The notes: a model not told the origin generated them from the letters alone. A stretch of 64,000 bases of DNA from Laspinema palackyanum D2c (GCF_025370875.1 NZ_JAMXFD010000007.1:122356-186355); one strand, 5' to 3'. Positions 1 through 9,554 are shown, numbered from the stretch's first letter. Numbers and translations are program-made.

Positions 1-295
1 ATTCTCGAATCGCCTCTACAGAGAATTGTGCTAATTTGAGGGACTGGCGATTCTCGAATCGCCTCTACAGAGAATTGTGCTAATTTGAGGGACTGGCGAT
101 TCTCGAATCGCCTCTACAGAGAATTGCGCTAATTTGATAGACTGGCGATTCTCGAATCGCCTCTACAGAGAATTGCGCTAATTTGAGGGACTGGCGATTC
201 TTGAATCGCTTCTACAGAGAATTGCGCTAATTTGAGGGACTGGCGATTCTCGAATCGCCCCTACCTCCCCCGAATCGCCTCTACCTCACCAAGAC
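1..295. repeat. 49-bp tandem repeat, about five copies
   Basis: Units begin at 1, 50, 99, 148, 197 and (partial) 246, each opening with ATTCTCGAATCGCC and closing with GGGACTGGCG. Copies differ at a few positions (for example GTGCT versus GCGCT). Each junction holds the palindrome-like GGCGATTCTCGAATCGCC, so a transcript could form serial hairpins. After the last copy the pattern decays into a short CCCCGAATCGCCTCTACC variant. The array may start left of the window. No gene is visible inside it. Confidence 0.95.
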
Positions 296-388
296 ACAGG
301 GGAGGGGACCGGATTAGTTTGTTATAATTGGGCGAAACAGCAAAGATGCTGCTAGAAACTCGGTGTGTTTATCTTAGGAGAGTATCCC

Positions 389-745
389 ATGAGCGATCGC
401 ATTCCGTCGGAGTTCTTACAAATTATTGAAGATTTTCTCACTTTGCTGGAACAAGCTAAAACCGACCCCCAAACCCAAACCCAACTCTTGGCAAATCTCC
501 CCAGCTTAGAAACCCAATTGACTGCCGCTGAAGATAAAACCTTGAAACTGGCTAAAATCCTTAAAACCTGGTGTAAAGAGTCCCAGATTACCTTCACCCC
601 TGAAGAGTTGGCAACCATTCGCGCTAACATGATTCAAAAAGGAGAGAAAATCCGGAAGCCAGCGGAGGGAGAACGACCAGAAAGCGTCTATAATAAAGCC
701 TTCCTGGTGGGAAAGGTGCAAGAGGCACAAAATACCATTGCTTAA
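389..745 (+). CDS. Small helical hypothetical protein (118 aa)
   Basis: I do not recognise the family. The protein is rich in Gln, Glu, Lys and Leu with no signal peptide or membrane helix, and looks mainly alpha-helical and cytosolic. The ATG at 389 is preferred over the in-frame GTG at 365 because TAGGAG lies eight bases ahead of it. Only 29 bases separate its stop from the next gene on the same strand, so the two probably form an operon. It could be a partner or regulator of the membrane-anchored protein that follows. That pairing is inference from position only. Confidence 0.75.
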   Translation: MSDRIPSEFLQIIEDFLTLLEQAKTDPQTQTQLLANLPSLETQLTAAEDKTLKLAKILKTWCKESQITFTPEELATIRANMIQKGEKIRKPAEGERPESVYNKAFLVGKVQEAQNTIA

Positions 746-774
746 TCTTTTCCTGATTTTGAAGCGAGTGATTC

Positions 775-2205
775 ATGAGCCAAACAATTCCTTCAATTTA
801 TTCCCCGAGTTTATATTGGTTTGCCTATCACTATCATCGAGGTTTGGTGACTTCCTCTGATGGGAAGACCGCCAAAAATTTAGATGGCATCAATCCCCAA
901 TGGGTGCAGAACAAATATCACAGGATTCTGACCCAGTTTAAGGTTGACTTAGAGTTAAAGATTCGTCAAGATGAACCCGCTCAAGATTTTGATTTGCTCA
1001 TGGGTCCTGATGATGAAAGAGCCATTGTTGAGTTTACCACTCCCCAGGATTTAGAAGGGTTTATTTATCCCCAATCTCTCCATGATAGTTATGCCCTAAA
1101 TCTTAACATTTACCAACCTGAATCTCGCGGGAAAAAGGAATATCAAATAAAAGATTTAGCTCAATTTAATCCAGGGAATTGCTTTAAGCCGGAACCGGAA
1201 TCGGCATCAAATTTAGGTCAAACTTTGCTGTTGAGTGGTTATGTCAACACCACTCCCCCGGCGAAAATTCGAGATTTAGAACCTTTGGCGAAAGAATGCT
1301 GGATTCAGTTTTTTCACCTAGAAAATGGGCAAGCCTTACCGCCTCTTTATCGCGCTTATAACCTGTTTGGCGGATATCTCTACGAATATGGCAGTCCGAA
1401 GGCCAATTTAGACAAAAATCCTTATGGTCATTTATTGATTTGGTTTTTATTTGAAGAATATCCGACTTTAACGCTGCAAAACTGTTATTGGGAATTGCCG
1501 GAGTTATTCCTATACTATCACAAAATCTCGAAGAGTTTTCAAGATAGTCGGATTTATTATGATTGCGCCGATCGCCTGGTGACAAACCATGAAACGGAAT
1601 TCAATCCGGTGAGTCAAACCTATCTCAATCGGCAAAACAAAGACCTACTCTCGGCCAGGGAACTACAAGTTTTGAAAATTACTTTAAAAACCCTGTTAGA
1701 AACTTCTCTAAACTATACGAAACAACTGCGAAATCTGGAATATGCCTGCAATAGTATTGCTATCAATAGTAAGAACTATCAAAGCAGTTTAGACCGGATG
1801 GAACAACTGGCGCAAACCCCGATGGAGGGGTTGAGGTTATTTCACGACAAAGAAGCGATCGCCTTTCAAGAACAAATCCGCGCTGATTTAAACTACTTTT
1901 ATCCGGGCTCAAACCTCCTCAATCAATCGATTGCCACAATTCGCGGTTTAGTGGAAATTGACCAAGCGGAACGCGATCGCCACTTAGAACAGCAAATCCA
2001 AACCATTGGGACGGCGATCGCCTTCGGTGCCATTGTCGCCTCCACCTCCGCCTTACTTTTTGAACAATCCATGACATTTCCCTGGCAGGAAGAACATGGC
2101 GATCGTCTCCATCCTTTCATCCTTGCTGTATTACTCAGCATCGCTGCTGCTGCTGTCGCTTGGGGAGTTGCAGGATTCATACGGTGGTTGTGGAATCGGC
2201 GATAG
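775..2205 (+). CDS. Hypothetical protein with two C-terminal membrane helices (476 aa)
   Basis: Unrecognised. Residues 1-300 form a soluble region rich in Tyr and Trp. Residues 310-408 look like a long helical segment. Two hydrophobic helices follow at about 410-429 and 448-470, and the protein ends with the basic tail WLWNRR. A long helix followed by two close C-terminal helices recalls the CorA-type membrane layout, but no GMN motif is visible, so it is not a standard CorA magnesium channel. It follows the 118-aa gene closely and probably shares its transcript. A membrane-anchored effector is one possibility, not shown by the sequence. Confidence 0.8.
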   Translation: MSQTIPSIYSPSLYWFAYHYHRGLVTSSDGKTAKNLDGINPQWVQNKYHRILTQFKVDLELKIRQDEPAQDFDLLMGPDDERAIVEFTTPQDLEGFIYPQSLHDSYALNLNIYQPESRGKKEYQIKDLAQFNPGNCFKPEPESASNLGQTLLLSGYVNTTPPAKIRDLEPLAKECWIQFFHLENGQALPPLYRAYNLFGGYLYEYGSPKANLDKNPYGHLLIWFLFEEYPTLTLQNCYWELPELFLYYHKISKSFQDSRIYYDCADRLVTNHETEFNPVSQTYLNRQNKDLLSARELQVLKITLKTLLETSLNYTKQLRNLEYACNSIAINSKNYQSSLDRMEQLAQTPMEGLRLFHDKEAIAFQEQIRADLNYFYPGSNLLNQSIATIRGLVEIDQAERDRHLEQQIQTIGTAIAFGAIVASTSALLFEQSMTFPWQEEHGDRLHPFILAVLLSIAAAAVAWGVAGFIRWLWNRR

Positions 2206-2214
2206 CAGGTACGA

Positions 2215-2295
2215 CTTACGCATTATTTAATATCACACCCTAAATGTCGGTTGATTCGCGAATCAACCCTACAGGATCTAGGGTTGATGCGTAAG
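2215..2295. repeat. Nested inverted repeat between convergent genes
   Basis: A 20-bp perfect palindrome, GGTTGATTCGCGAATCAACC, lies at 2249-2268. It is bracketed by CTTACGCAT (2215-2223) and its complement ATGCGTAAG (2287-2295). The arrangement resembles elements near 35805-35880 and 41655-41735, which also carry AAATGT and ACTTACGCA or TGCGTAAG words. It may act as a bidirectional terminator for the two convergent genes or be a dispersed repeat. Confidence 0.6.
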
Positions 2296-2320
2296 AGGTG
2301 CGTTCGGTTGTTTTTTCCTT

Positions 2321-3493
2321 TTAAAACATATCCGCCATCCAAGGATGCGGTCCCGAAAAGAGTTGGGTGGCAACAGATAAAGCGGCTGGATTCCCTTGAA
2401 GATGACCGCTTAAATGGAGTTGATGGGGAGTGAAAAAGCCTGTATAAAGAGGCGCTAATCCCCGTACATCTAAGATTAAGTCCCCACGTCCTCCGGGAGT
2501 TACTTCTCCTCTGCCATTGGATACGGTGAGGATGAATTTCCTATTATTTTCAGACAAGATATTATCCTGTATTTCTAAGTGTAATTCTGCCTCAATGCCA
2601 AGGGGATAACCCCGTTGTTGCAGGGATAAAGGGACATCGACGATGCGTAACATCCAGTGAGATAACTCCGTAATTTGTGCGGTTTGTTCCGGGAGAGTTA
2701 ACAAAAATGGGTCAATTGGAGAACTCCGCCAAATTACATGAGCAAATTGTGAGCGAAAATCGGCGATGAAGGTCCAGAGGCGACGGATGGCAGCAGGGGT
2801 TAAGGCAACCCAATCGGCGATCGCCAGGGTTTGGGAGTTTCCTTCTCGCCGTTGACTATAGATAATATACCCTTGCCAGTCATCGGGTTCGCCGATTAAA
2901 TCTGCATAGAGGGTTTCTTCGGGGATGGGTTTAAAGATGTTTTCCCAGATTCCGGGGTGGCGAACCAGATTGCCATTACAGGCAACTGCCTGTTGCTGAT
3001 ACAGTGCGGCGATCGTCTCGGATAATATCGGTTCCACGGGGTGCATTCCCAGGGTGCGATCGCGCATCCGAATGCTATGGATGGGGAGTTGCCACTTACA
3101 CAGACTTCCCGCCTGTTCATACCCTACTTTTCGATAAAGAACCTGCGTCGCTGGATAGAGAACTGACAAGGGAATCTGATTATTATAAATCTCTTGAAGG
3201 GTATGTCTGAGCAGTTCCTCTGCCACCCCAGTCCCGCGATGTTCAGGAGACACTCCCACTGCCGCAATTCCCACCATTGTCACGGGATTACCACCCCACC
3301 ATTGTGCCATCGGATAGAGTCCTAATCCCCCGATAATTTGGTTGTCTTGCCAAATTGCTCGGTAGTTTTTGATACCAAGGCGATCGCGAAACAGTTCCCA
3401 CCCCGTAAAATTAAAGCTATGGCAAAGCATTAATCCGAGGTTTTCTACCTCTTTCTCATTGGAAAGGGGGCCAAATTTACGCTGATGTTGCAT
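2321..3493 (-). CDS. Eis-like GNAT N-acetyltransferase
   Basis: A 390-aa protein with the layout of the Eis family: N-terminal GNAT domain (about 1-135, with the acetyl-CoA loop region VSPEHRGTGVAEELLRH), a second GNAT-like middle domain, and a C-terminal SCP2-like domain (about 285-390). It ends in Phe, as Eis enzymes do, where the free C-terminal carboxylate acts as a catalytic base. Expected activity is acetyl transfer from acetyl-CoA to amine groups, possibly polyamines or aminoglycosides. The substrate cannot be read from sequence. The gene stands alone and converges on the preceding operon. Confidence 0.85.
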   Translation of the reverse strand: MQHQRKFGPLSNEKEVENLGLMLCHSFNFTGWELFRDRLGIKNYRAIWQDNQIIGGLGLYPMAQWWGGNPVTMVGIAAVGVSPEHRGTGVAEELLRHTLQEIYNNQIPLSVLYPATQVLYRKVGYEQAGSLCKWQLPIHSIRMRDRTLGMHPVEPILSETIAALYQQQAVACNGNLVRHPGIWENIFKPIPEETLYADLIGEPDDWQGYIIYSQRREGNSQTLAIADWVALTPAAIRRLWTFIADFRSQFAHVIWRSSPIDPFLLTLPEQTAQITELSHWMLRIVDVPLSLQQRGYPLGIEAELHLEIQDNILSENNRKFILTVSNGRGEVTPGGRGDLILDVRGLAPLYTGFFTPHQLHLSGHLQGNPAALSVATQLFSGPHPWMADMF

Positions 3494-4099
3494 TATAACT
3501 CTCGATTATAGATCCGTTCAAATCAGTCATTCAGTGATTCCTTGGGTTCCAGCTAAAACCTCAAATCTGGATAAATCAAGAGGGGATTAAGTAGGGTTTA
3601 CCGAACATACGCGCTCTTTAAATTTTTATTGGCAAGAAATAAGATTAATAAAACCTAAATATAATCCAGACAACGGATTGCAGGAATAGCGTAAACCTCC
3701 GATAATCTACTGGCAGTGATTTCTCCAACTCCTACCGTAGAAATTTCAGCGGATCTCTTCCCTATCAAAACAGTGAAATCTTAATGTAATTTGGAAAACT
3801 CCAGGCTGAAAATTTTAACTCTTCCCTGGAGTCCTACGCAAAGATGGGTACGGTTAATACTACTACCCATCCCCTGAAGAGTCAGGTTAAGTTTTGAGCG
3901 TAGGCAATCAACGAGGTAAAAATACTTGCTATGCGTAGGTTCTACGAAATAGCAATTGTTTCACCCTGAATGTCGCTTAAACCTTGCATAAGTAGGCGGG
4001 TTAAAGCCTCAAAATCTACCTATAGATAGATGCGTGAATTGCTGGATTTACTGTTCATTACTTATCAATTCAACTCTATTTACCACCGAGGAGAGAAAT
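3494..4099. other. Intergenic region without a recognised gene
   Basis: About 600 bases between divergent genes. It is AT-rich and shows no convincing ORF or RNA gene. The GAGGAGAG just before 4100 is the ribosome-binding site of the glycosyltransferase. Promoters of both flanking genes presumably lie here, but I cannot place them. Confidence 0.6.
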
Positions 4100-5176
4100 A
4101 TGCGAATTGCTCAAGTTTCACCGTTAGCAGAACGAGTTCCCCCACCGGGTTATGGGGGTATCGAATTAGTGGTTAGCCACATAACCGATGAATTAGTCCG
4201 TCGGGGTCATGAGGTTACCTTATTTGCCTCGGGAGATTCCCACACTTTAGCCAAATTGGAATCCGTGGTTCCCCGTGCTTTACGTCTGGACCCCACGGTG
4301 AAAGAGCCTGCGGTGTATGATATGCTGCAACTCAACCGCATTTATGAAATGGCTTCCCAGTTTGATATTATCCACTTTCACAATGGATACTCCGCATTGC
4401 CTTTGGCGGAACTGATGAAAACCTCAGTGGTGCATACCCTGCATGGGAACTTTAGTGCCGACAGCCGCAAATTGTATCAAAAGTATGGCAACCAGGGTTA
4501 TATCAGCATCACCAACGCTCAACGAGAAGGTGGACCCGAACTGAATTATCTGGATACAGTTTATAATGGCATTGATATCGAAGCCTATCCGTTCTTTCCC
4601 AAGCCCCAGGACCCTCCCTATTTGGCATTTTTAGGCAGAATTTCCCCTGAGAAAGGGATTCATCATGCGATCGCGATCGCCAAAGCAACCGGCTGGCATT
4701 TGAAAATTGCTGGTAAAGTCGATCCCGTAGACCAAAAATTCTACGAAAATGAAATTAAACCCCAAATCGATGGTACCCAAATTGAATATTTAGGCGAAAC
4801 CAACCACCAACAAAAGGTAGAGGTAATCGGAAATGCCGTAGCAACCTTGTTCCCAATTACCTGGAGAGAACCCTTCGGCTTGGTGATGATTGAATCGATG
4901 TGTACAGGAACCCCACTCATTGCCATGAATCTGGGTTCCGTTCCCGAAGTGATTGATCACGGTAAAACCGGCATTGTCTGCAACAGCATCGAAGAAATGA
5001 TTGCTGCAATTCCTGCCGCTATGAAGCTTGATCGCCAAGCTTGTCGCGATCGCGTCGTTAGCCAATTTAGCATTGCCAAAATGGTGGATGGATACGAAGC
5101 TGCCTTCCGTCTTGCACTCTCGAAAACCTTTCACCAAAATGGTCATATCAAGGATAAATTGACAGTCATTGCCTAA
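4100..5176 (+). CDS. GT4-family glycosyltransferase
   Basis: A 358-aa GT-B fold glycosyltransferase. The N-terminal half starts MRIAQVSPLAERVPPPGYGG, typical of cyanobacterial GT4 enzymes with an acceptor-binding glycine loop. The C-terminal half carries LGRISPEKG and the EX7E-type motif in REPFGLVMIESM, which contacts the nucleotide sugar. The enzyme probably transfers a sugar from a nucleotide donor to a glycolipid, polysaccharide or osmolyte acceptor; the acceptor is unknown. The ATG at 4100 is chosen because GAGGAGAG lies just upstream. An upstream in-frame GTG at 4034 has no such site. A zinc-ribbon gene follows 32 bases downstream and probably shares the transcript. Confidence 0.88.
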   Translation: MRIAQVSPLAERVPPPGYGGIELVVSHITDELVRRGHEVTLFASGDSHTLAKLESVVPRALRLDPTVKEPAVYDMLQLNRIYEMASQFDIIHFHNGYSALPLAELMKTSVVHTLHGNFSADSRKLYQKYGNQGYISITNAQREGGPELNYLDTVYNGIDIEAYPFFPKPQDPPYLAFLGRISPEKGIHHAIAIAKATGWHLKIAGKVDPVDQKFYENEIKPQIDGTQIEYLGETNHQQKVEVIGNAVATLFPITWREPFGLVMIESMCTGTPLIAMNLGSVPEVIDHGKTGIVCNSIEEMIAAIPAAMKLDRQACRDRVVSQFSIAKMVDGYEAAFRLALSKTFHQNGHIKDKLTVIA

Positions 5177-5208
5177 AACTTTTTCAACAGAATAGGAGGT
5201 GGATTTAC

Positions 5209-5370
5209 ATGAAAGTCAGCAATCAATGTCCTTGTTGTAATGGCTCTTTATTACACCATATCCGCCAAGGCGGTTCTTACTGGTTTTGTTCAAACTGTTG
5301 GCAAGAAATGCCCAACAAATCATTGCCAGACAAGCTTATAACCTCAACCTCTAAAAATAAGGTGAATTAA
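5209..5370 (+). CDS. Small zinc-ribbon protein (53 aa)
   Basis: A short ORF with a strong ribosome-binding site (AGGAGGT at 5194-5200). The protein starts MKVSNQCPCCNGSLLHHIR and continues YWFCSNCWQEMP, so two cysteine clusters (C7, C9, C10 and C27, C30) can form one zinc site. Closely similar small proteins are common in cyanobacteria, often near signalling or cell-surface genes. Their function is not known to me. It lies just after the glycosyltransferase and is followed by a clear terminator, so it is the last gene of that operon. Confidence 0.85.
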   Translation: MKVSNQCPCCNGSLLHHIRQGGSYWFCSNCWQEMPNKSLPDKLITSTSKNKVN

Positions 5371-5420
5371 CTTCTGACCCAATTCCCCGTTTAATTTCAA
5401 TTTTGTTTTTCTAAACCCTA

Positions 5421-5460
5421 GGCGAGGATGGAGCTTTTTAAAACTCTATCCTCGCCTTTT
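5421..5460 (+). terminator. Rho-independent terminator
   Basis: The stem GGCGAGGATGGAG pairs with CTCTATCCTCGCC (one G-T mismatch) around an A/T-rich loop and is followed by TTTT. It ends the glycosyltransferase/zinc-ribbon operon. It may also serve the convergent pbpC gene. Confidence 0.85.
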
Positions 5461-5512
5461 AAAATGAGTGACCAGTCTTCTGGGTTCATCCTGAAAAAAT
5501 GCGAGAAAAATA

Positions 5513-7870
5513 TCATTTCTCCTCCTCACTTCTGACCCGAAATCCTTGGCGAATGGGTCCATTATCCGGGGGTTGCACTTGAAAGGTCACTCGATCGCTC
5601 AAGTCTCCACTTTTAACTTCTAACGTCCATTCCCCCACCTCCATCGGCCAAAATAAAGCATGATTCGCCTCGGTTGTCAATTGCTGTTTCCCCGATGGAC
5701 CGATTAACCACCATTCTATGGGTGTTTCCGGTGCAATGGCTAACTTAAATTGAATGCGCGGTGTAGCATCGCTCGAATCTAAGATAAAATAATCATCGTT
5801 TTCAGGAAAGGCAATTTTCAACCGATCTCCCGACAATTGAGGTTGACTTTGCCTTGCCAACCAGCTATTATACTCCTGAGATAACTCAAATTTCTCCCCC
5901 CGATTATACGCGCTCAAATGTTCCGGGGCCAAATATTCCAGAACCACCGAGGGACAATCGGGCTGTGGTTTTAATCCCGTTACGGCACATATAGGATGCT
6001 GAACCAGATTGTCCGGAGTCGGCAAAGCCGCCGGTTCCCGGGTTTCATGGAGATGTAACATAATCCGATTCCACAAGGGGGCCGCACCCGTGACCCCTGA
6101 TACTTTTCTCATGCGATCGCCACTAAAATTCCCCACCCAAGTTGCCACGGTATAATCCACCGTATATCCCACCGTCCAAGTATCCCGATAATCGGAAGAA
6201 GTCCCGGTTTTCACCGCTGCGGGGAAGGGTAAACTCAGGACCGACTCCACCCCAAACGCCTGCGATCGGGCATAGCGATCGCTCAACATATCCCCAATCA
6301 GCGCCCAATAGGAGGATTCCGGGAGGGGTTGTGCAGAGGCAGCCGGGAGACGGCTACCCGGAGTCACGGACAACGGAATCAAATCCCCATTGCGGGCGAT
6401 CGCCACATAAGCCCGCGCCAACTCCCATAAACTCACTTCCCCACTCCCCAAAGCTAACCCTAACCCATAATAGTCCGGGGATTTCGTGAGATGCTCAAAC
6501 CCTAACTGATGCAAGCGCCCCAAAAACCGCTCCACCCCCACCTGTTCCAAAACCCGCACCGTCGGCACATTCAGGGAATTTGCCAGTGCCGATCGCACTC
6601 GTACCGGCCCTAAAAATCGTTCACTATAATCCACCGGACTATACAACTGCGCCCCGGGGATGGCATAATGGGTGGGAACATCCGCTAAAATCTGATTCGG
6701 GGCGATCGCGCCAATTTCTAAGGCAAACTCATACAAAAATGGTTTGAGCGCCGAACCCGGTTGGCGTAACGCCTGTACCCCATCATTCCGCCCCTGTTGC
6801 GCGTCGGCGAAGTAATTGGGAGAACCGACATAAGCCAACACTTCCCCAGTATGATTGTCAATCACTAACGCTGCCGCATGATTCACCTGATGCGCCGCCA
6901 GGGAACGGACCACCTCCTGAACCTGGGTTTGCACAAACTGCTGCAAAGGTCGATCCAGGGTTGTTTGTACTGTAGAAACCCCGTCCGGCAAGCGATTAGC
7001 CAGCCAAAACAGAAAGTGAGGGGCGGCGATAATGCCGCGATCGGGCAACAAAACCTGGATTTCTTCTTGTTCCGCCCGAGTTGCTTCCTCTGGGGTAATA
7101 TAACCATCAGCGATCATGCGATCGAGAACATAGCGCTGCCGCTTTTTCAGCGATCGCCAATTAGAATAGGGATTATAATAATTCGGTGCATTGGGAATTG
7201 CCGCAAGAATACTGGCATGAGCCAGGTTGAGTTCCGAAGCGGGGAGTCCGAAATAAGTCCGCGCCGCCGCTTCTACCCCATAGATATTTCCCCCCATCGG
7301 CAGACGGTTAATATAAGCGTGGAGAATTTCATCTCGGTTCATCCCCGCAAACAGTCGCCAAGACACCCAAACTTCACCCAGTTTATGGGGCAAAGTGCGA
7401 GGGGCAGGTTCCAGCATCCGCGCCAATTGCATCGTAATCGTGGAGGCACCGGAAACCAGCGATCGCGCTTGTACTGCTTCCAAAACCGCCCGGGCGACGG
7501 CTTGTAAATCTACTGCGCCATGCTGATAATAGCGCTTATCCTCTGCGGCAATAATCGCCTGGAGAAACGATTCAGACACCTGATCAAGCGCCACCACAGC
7601 GGTATGATCTTGGTCCCGAGTGAGCAGGGTTCCCAGGGGGAGTCCATTGCGATCGCTAAAGGTAACCGCTTGTTCATTTTGGGCAATATCTTCCGCACCG
7701 ATCGGCGCTAAATAAGGCAACATCCGCACCGTTGCCCCCACTAACCCCATCCCCAGTAAAATTTTCAGAGAACCCCGCAATTTGGGATGTCGCCTCAACC
7801 CCAATTGCTGAACGAATAAGCCGATTGCGGACATTTTGCTCATGGTTTTATTCTCGGAAGAAGGCAACAT
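5513..7870 (-). CDS. pbpC: Penicillin-binding protein 1C
   Basis: A 785-aa bifunctional peptidoglycan synthase. A membrane anchor lies at about 34-50. The GT51 transglycosylase domain follows (about 80-260), with catalytic E110 in AAEDKRYYQHG. The transpeptidase domain has the three penicillin-binding motifs: S373-A-L-K376, S432-L-N434 and K553-T-G. The C-terminal region (about 690-785) matches the BiPBP_C domain that separates PBP1C from PBP1A/1B. It acts in the periplasm on lipid II and nascent glycan. The start is uncertain: Met10 or Met13 could also serve, and none has a strong ribosome-binding site. It appears monocistronic. Confidence 0.92.
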   Translation of the reverse strand: MLPSSENKTMSKMSAIGLFVQQLGLRRHPKLRGSLKILLGMGLVGATVRMLPYLAPIGAEDIAQNEQAVTFSDRNGLPLGTLLTRDQDHTAVVALDQVSESFLQAIIAAEDKRYYQHGAVDLQAVARAVLEAVQARSLVSGASTITMQLARMLEPAPRTLPHKLGEVWVSWRLFAGMNRDEILHAYINRLPMGGNIYGVEAAARTYFGLPASELNLAHASILAAIPNAPNYYNPYSNWRSLKKRQRYVLDRMIADGYITPEEATRAEQEEIQVLLPDRGIIAAPHFLFWLANRLPDGVSTVQTTLDRPLQQFVQTQVQEVVRSLAAHQVNHAAALVIDNHTGEVLAYVGSPNYFADAQQGRNDGVQALRQPGSALKPFLYEFALEIGAIAPNQILADVPTHYAIPGAQLYSPVDYSERFLGPVRVRSALANSLNVPTVRVLEQVGVERFLGRLHQLGFEHLTKSPDYYGLGLALGSGEVSLWELARAYVAIARNGDLIPLSVTPGSRLPAASAQPLPESSYWALIGDMLSDRYARSQAFGVESVLSLPFPAAVKTGTSSDYRDTWTVGYTVDYTVATWVGNFSGDRMRKVSGVTGAAPLWNRIMLHLHETREPAALPTPDNLVQHPICAVTGLKPQPDCPSVVLEYLAPEHLSAYNRGEKFELSQEYNSWLARQSQPQLSGDRLKIAFPENDDYFILDSSDATPRIQFKLAIAPETPIEWWLIGPSGKQQLTTEANHALFWPMEVGEWTLEVKSGDLSDRVTFQVQPPDNGPIRQGFRVRSEEEK

Positions 7871-8259
7871 GGAAAATCATCCCCCCACTCGGGAAATTTT
7901 TAACCCGCTTGGGCTTGTTTTCCGAGGTAGGAAGAGTCTGTATTTATTTTAGGACGTGGGTACAGGATTGGTTCAAAACCGGGTTGGTTTAGCAAATTTG
8001 TCGCCATCAGGAACCACTCTAGGCTAGAAACCCGGTTTCTTGTCTTGCGCGAATCCGGTCCCGAGGTTCTCTGGCTGATTTGAGATCTCGTTATCAGTCC
8101 AATGCTACCCCCAGGGTCTGTTGCGAGGCGGATTTGCAGGGGACCGCAATTGTCAAGAGTCTCAGGTGATAAAATTGGCCTGAATGTAGGCCGCAGGACC
8201 GAGTAACCGCCTAGGCGATCGCCACCCTATCGAGATTCATTTACCCTCGGAGCGATTCC
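7871..8259. other. Intergenic region with an AGAAACCCGGTTTCT palindrome
   Basis: Spacer between divergent pbpC and the histidine kinase. It contains AAAACCGGGTTGG near 7977 and the perfect palindrome-like AGAAACCCGGTTTCT at 8026-8040, a word family recurring near 11830-11900, 35570-35630 and 59115-59180. CGGAG at 8247-8251 is the likely ribosome-binding site of the kinase. No gene is seen. Confidence 0.6.
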
Positions 8260-9498
8260 GTGAGGGATAATAGAGAAAAAATCATCAGCATCCGTAATAT
8301 GACCGATCCCATCGGAGATATTTTATTAGTAGACGATCGCCCGGATAACCTCCGCTTGCTTTTAAATATTTTGAAAGACAAAGGTTATAAAGTCCGGTGC
8401 GTGACCAATGGTGCGATGGCCCTCCGAGTGTCCCTCAGACATCCTCCTGACTTGATCTTGCTGGATATCCAAATGCCCGAAATGAACGGGTATCAAGTCT
8501 GTGAAAAACTTAAAGCCGATCCGGAAACCGCCGAAATTCCCGTGATTTTTTTAAGCGTGATTGAAGAGGCTACCGAAAAGGTCCATGCCTTTAATGTCGG
8601 CGCAGCGGACTATATCACCAAACCCTTTCAAGTCAAAGAAGTGGTGGCGCGGGTGGAAAACCAACTGCAAATTTTGCGACTGCAAAATAAGCTGAAAGAG
8701 CAAAATATCCGACTCGAACAGGAAATTCGAGAGCGCAAAGCCATCGAACAGCAGTTACTGGAATTAAACCGGGAAATGAAACGGTCTAATCAGGAACTTG
8801 AACAGTTTGCTTATGTGGTTTCCCATGACTTACAAGCGCCTTTAGGAACCATTGCCAGCTTTGCCCAACTGTTACAAAACCGTTACCCAGATAAACTCGA
8901 TAGCAAAGCCCTTCAGTTTATTGAGCGCATCATCAGTGGGAGTCTGACGATGCAACAGTTGATTGATGACTTATTGCAATACTCCCGAGTCGGGAGAATG
9001 ACACAAGTCTTTGAAACGGTCAATTGCGATCGGGTACTCTCCCAGGCACTGGCTAATCTCGAAACCCAAATCAAGGAAACTCAAGCCCTAATCACCCATG
9101 ATCCATTACCGGCGATCGCTGGCAATAGCATGGGGTTATTGCAATTGTTTCAAAACTTAATCAGTAACGCCCTAAAATACCGTCACCCCGATATTTCCCC
9201 CAGAATTCATATTACTGTCTCTCTACAGGAGGATATGTGGAGCTTTTCCATTCAGGATAATGGAATTGGCATAGAGACCAAGCACCTAGAACGGATATTT
9301 CAAATTTTTCAGCGGCTCCATTCCGACAAAGAATACCCCGGAACAGGTATCGGACTTGCCATTTGTAAAAAAATTGTCGAATTGCATGGGGGGAAAATCT
9401 GGGTCGAATCTTGTCCGGTACAGGGTTCAACATTTTACTTTACCATCCCGGCTCACAAAACCCAAGAGAATCCCTTGATGGAATCTCCTAAATTATAA
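8260..9498 (+). CDS. Receiver-first hybrid histidine kinase
   Basis: A 412-aa cytosolic protein. The N-terminal receiver (about 18-135) has phospho-acceptor D69 in LILLDIQMPE and K121. A coiled coil (136-178) links it to a HisKA domain with H189 in VVSHDLQAPL. The HATPase_c domain has the N-box ISNALKY (N303), DNGIGI (333-338) and GTGIGL (361-366). There is no sensory or membrane domain, so the receiver probably gates the kinase in response to an upstream partner. The GTG start at 8260 has GGAG eight bases ahead; Met14 is an alternative without one. A stand-alone response regulator follows 56 bases downstream and is the likely partner. Confidence 0.92.
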   Translation: MRDNREKIISIRNMTDPIGDILLVDDRPDNLRLLLNILKDKGYKVRCVTNGAMALRVSLRHPPDLILLDIQMPEMNGYQVCEKLKADPETAEIPVIFLSVIEEATEKVHAFNVGAADYITKPFQVKEVVARVENQLQILRLQNKLKEQNIRLEQEIRERKAIEQQLLELNREMKRSNQELEQFAYVVSHDLQAPLGTIASFAQLLQNRYPDKLDSKALQFIERIISGSLTMQQLIDDLLQYSRVGRMTQVFETVNCDRVLSQALANLETQIKETQALITHDPLPAIAGNSMGLLQLFQNLISNALKYRHPDISPRIHITVSLQEDMWSFSIQDNGIGIETKHLERIFQIFQRLHSDKEYPGTGIGLAICKKIVELHGGKIWVESCPVQGSTFYFTIPAHKTQENPLMESPKL

Positions 9499-9554
9499 CT
9501 CGACCTAATTTTTATGCCCAACCCCTCCATCCCAAATCTTATCGGACCCCAACT

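Noticed and set aside
6878-7507. 209-aa plus-strand frame inside pbpC
   Set aside because: Antisense to a gene with all catalytic motifs; no ribosome-binding site.
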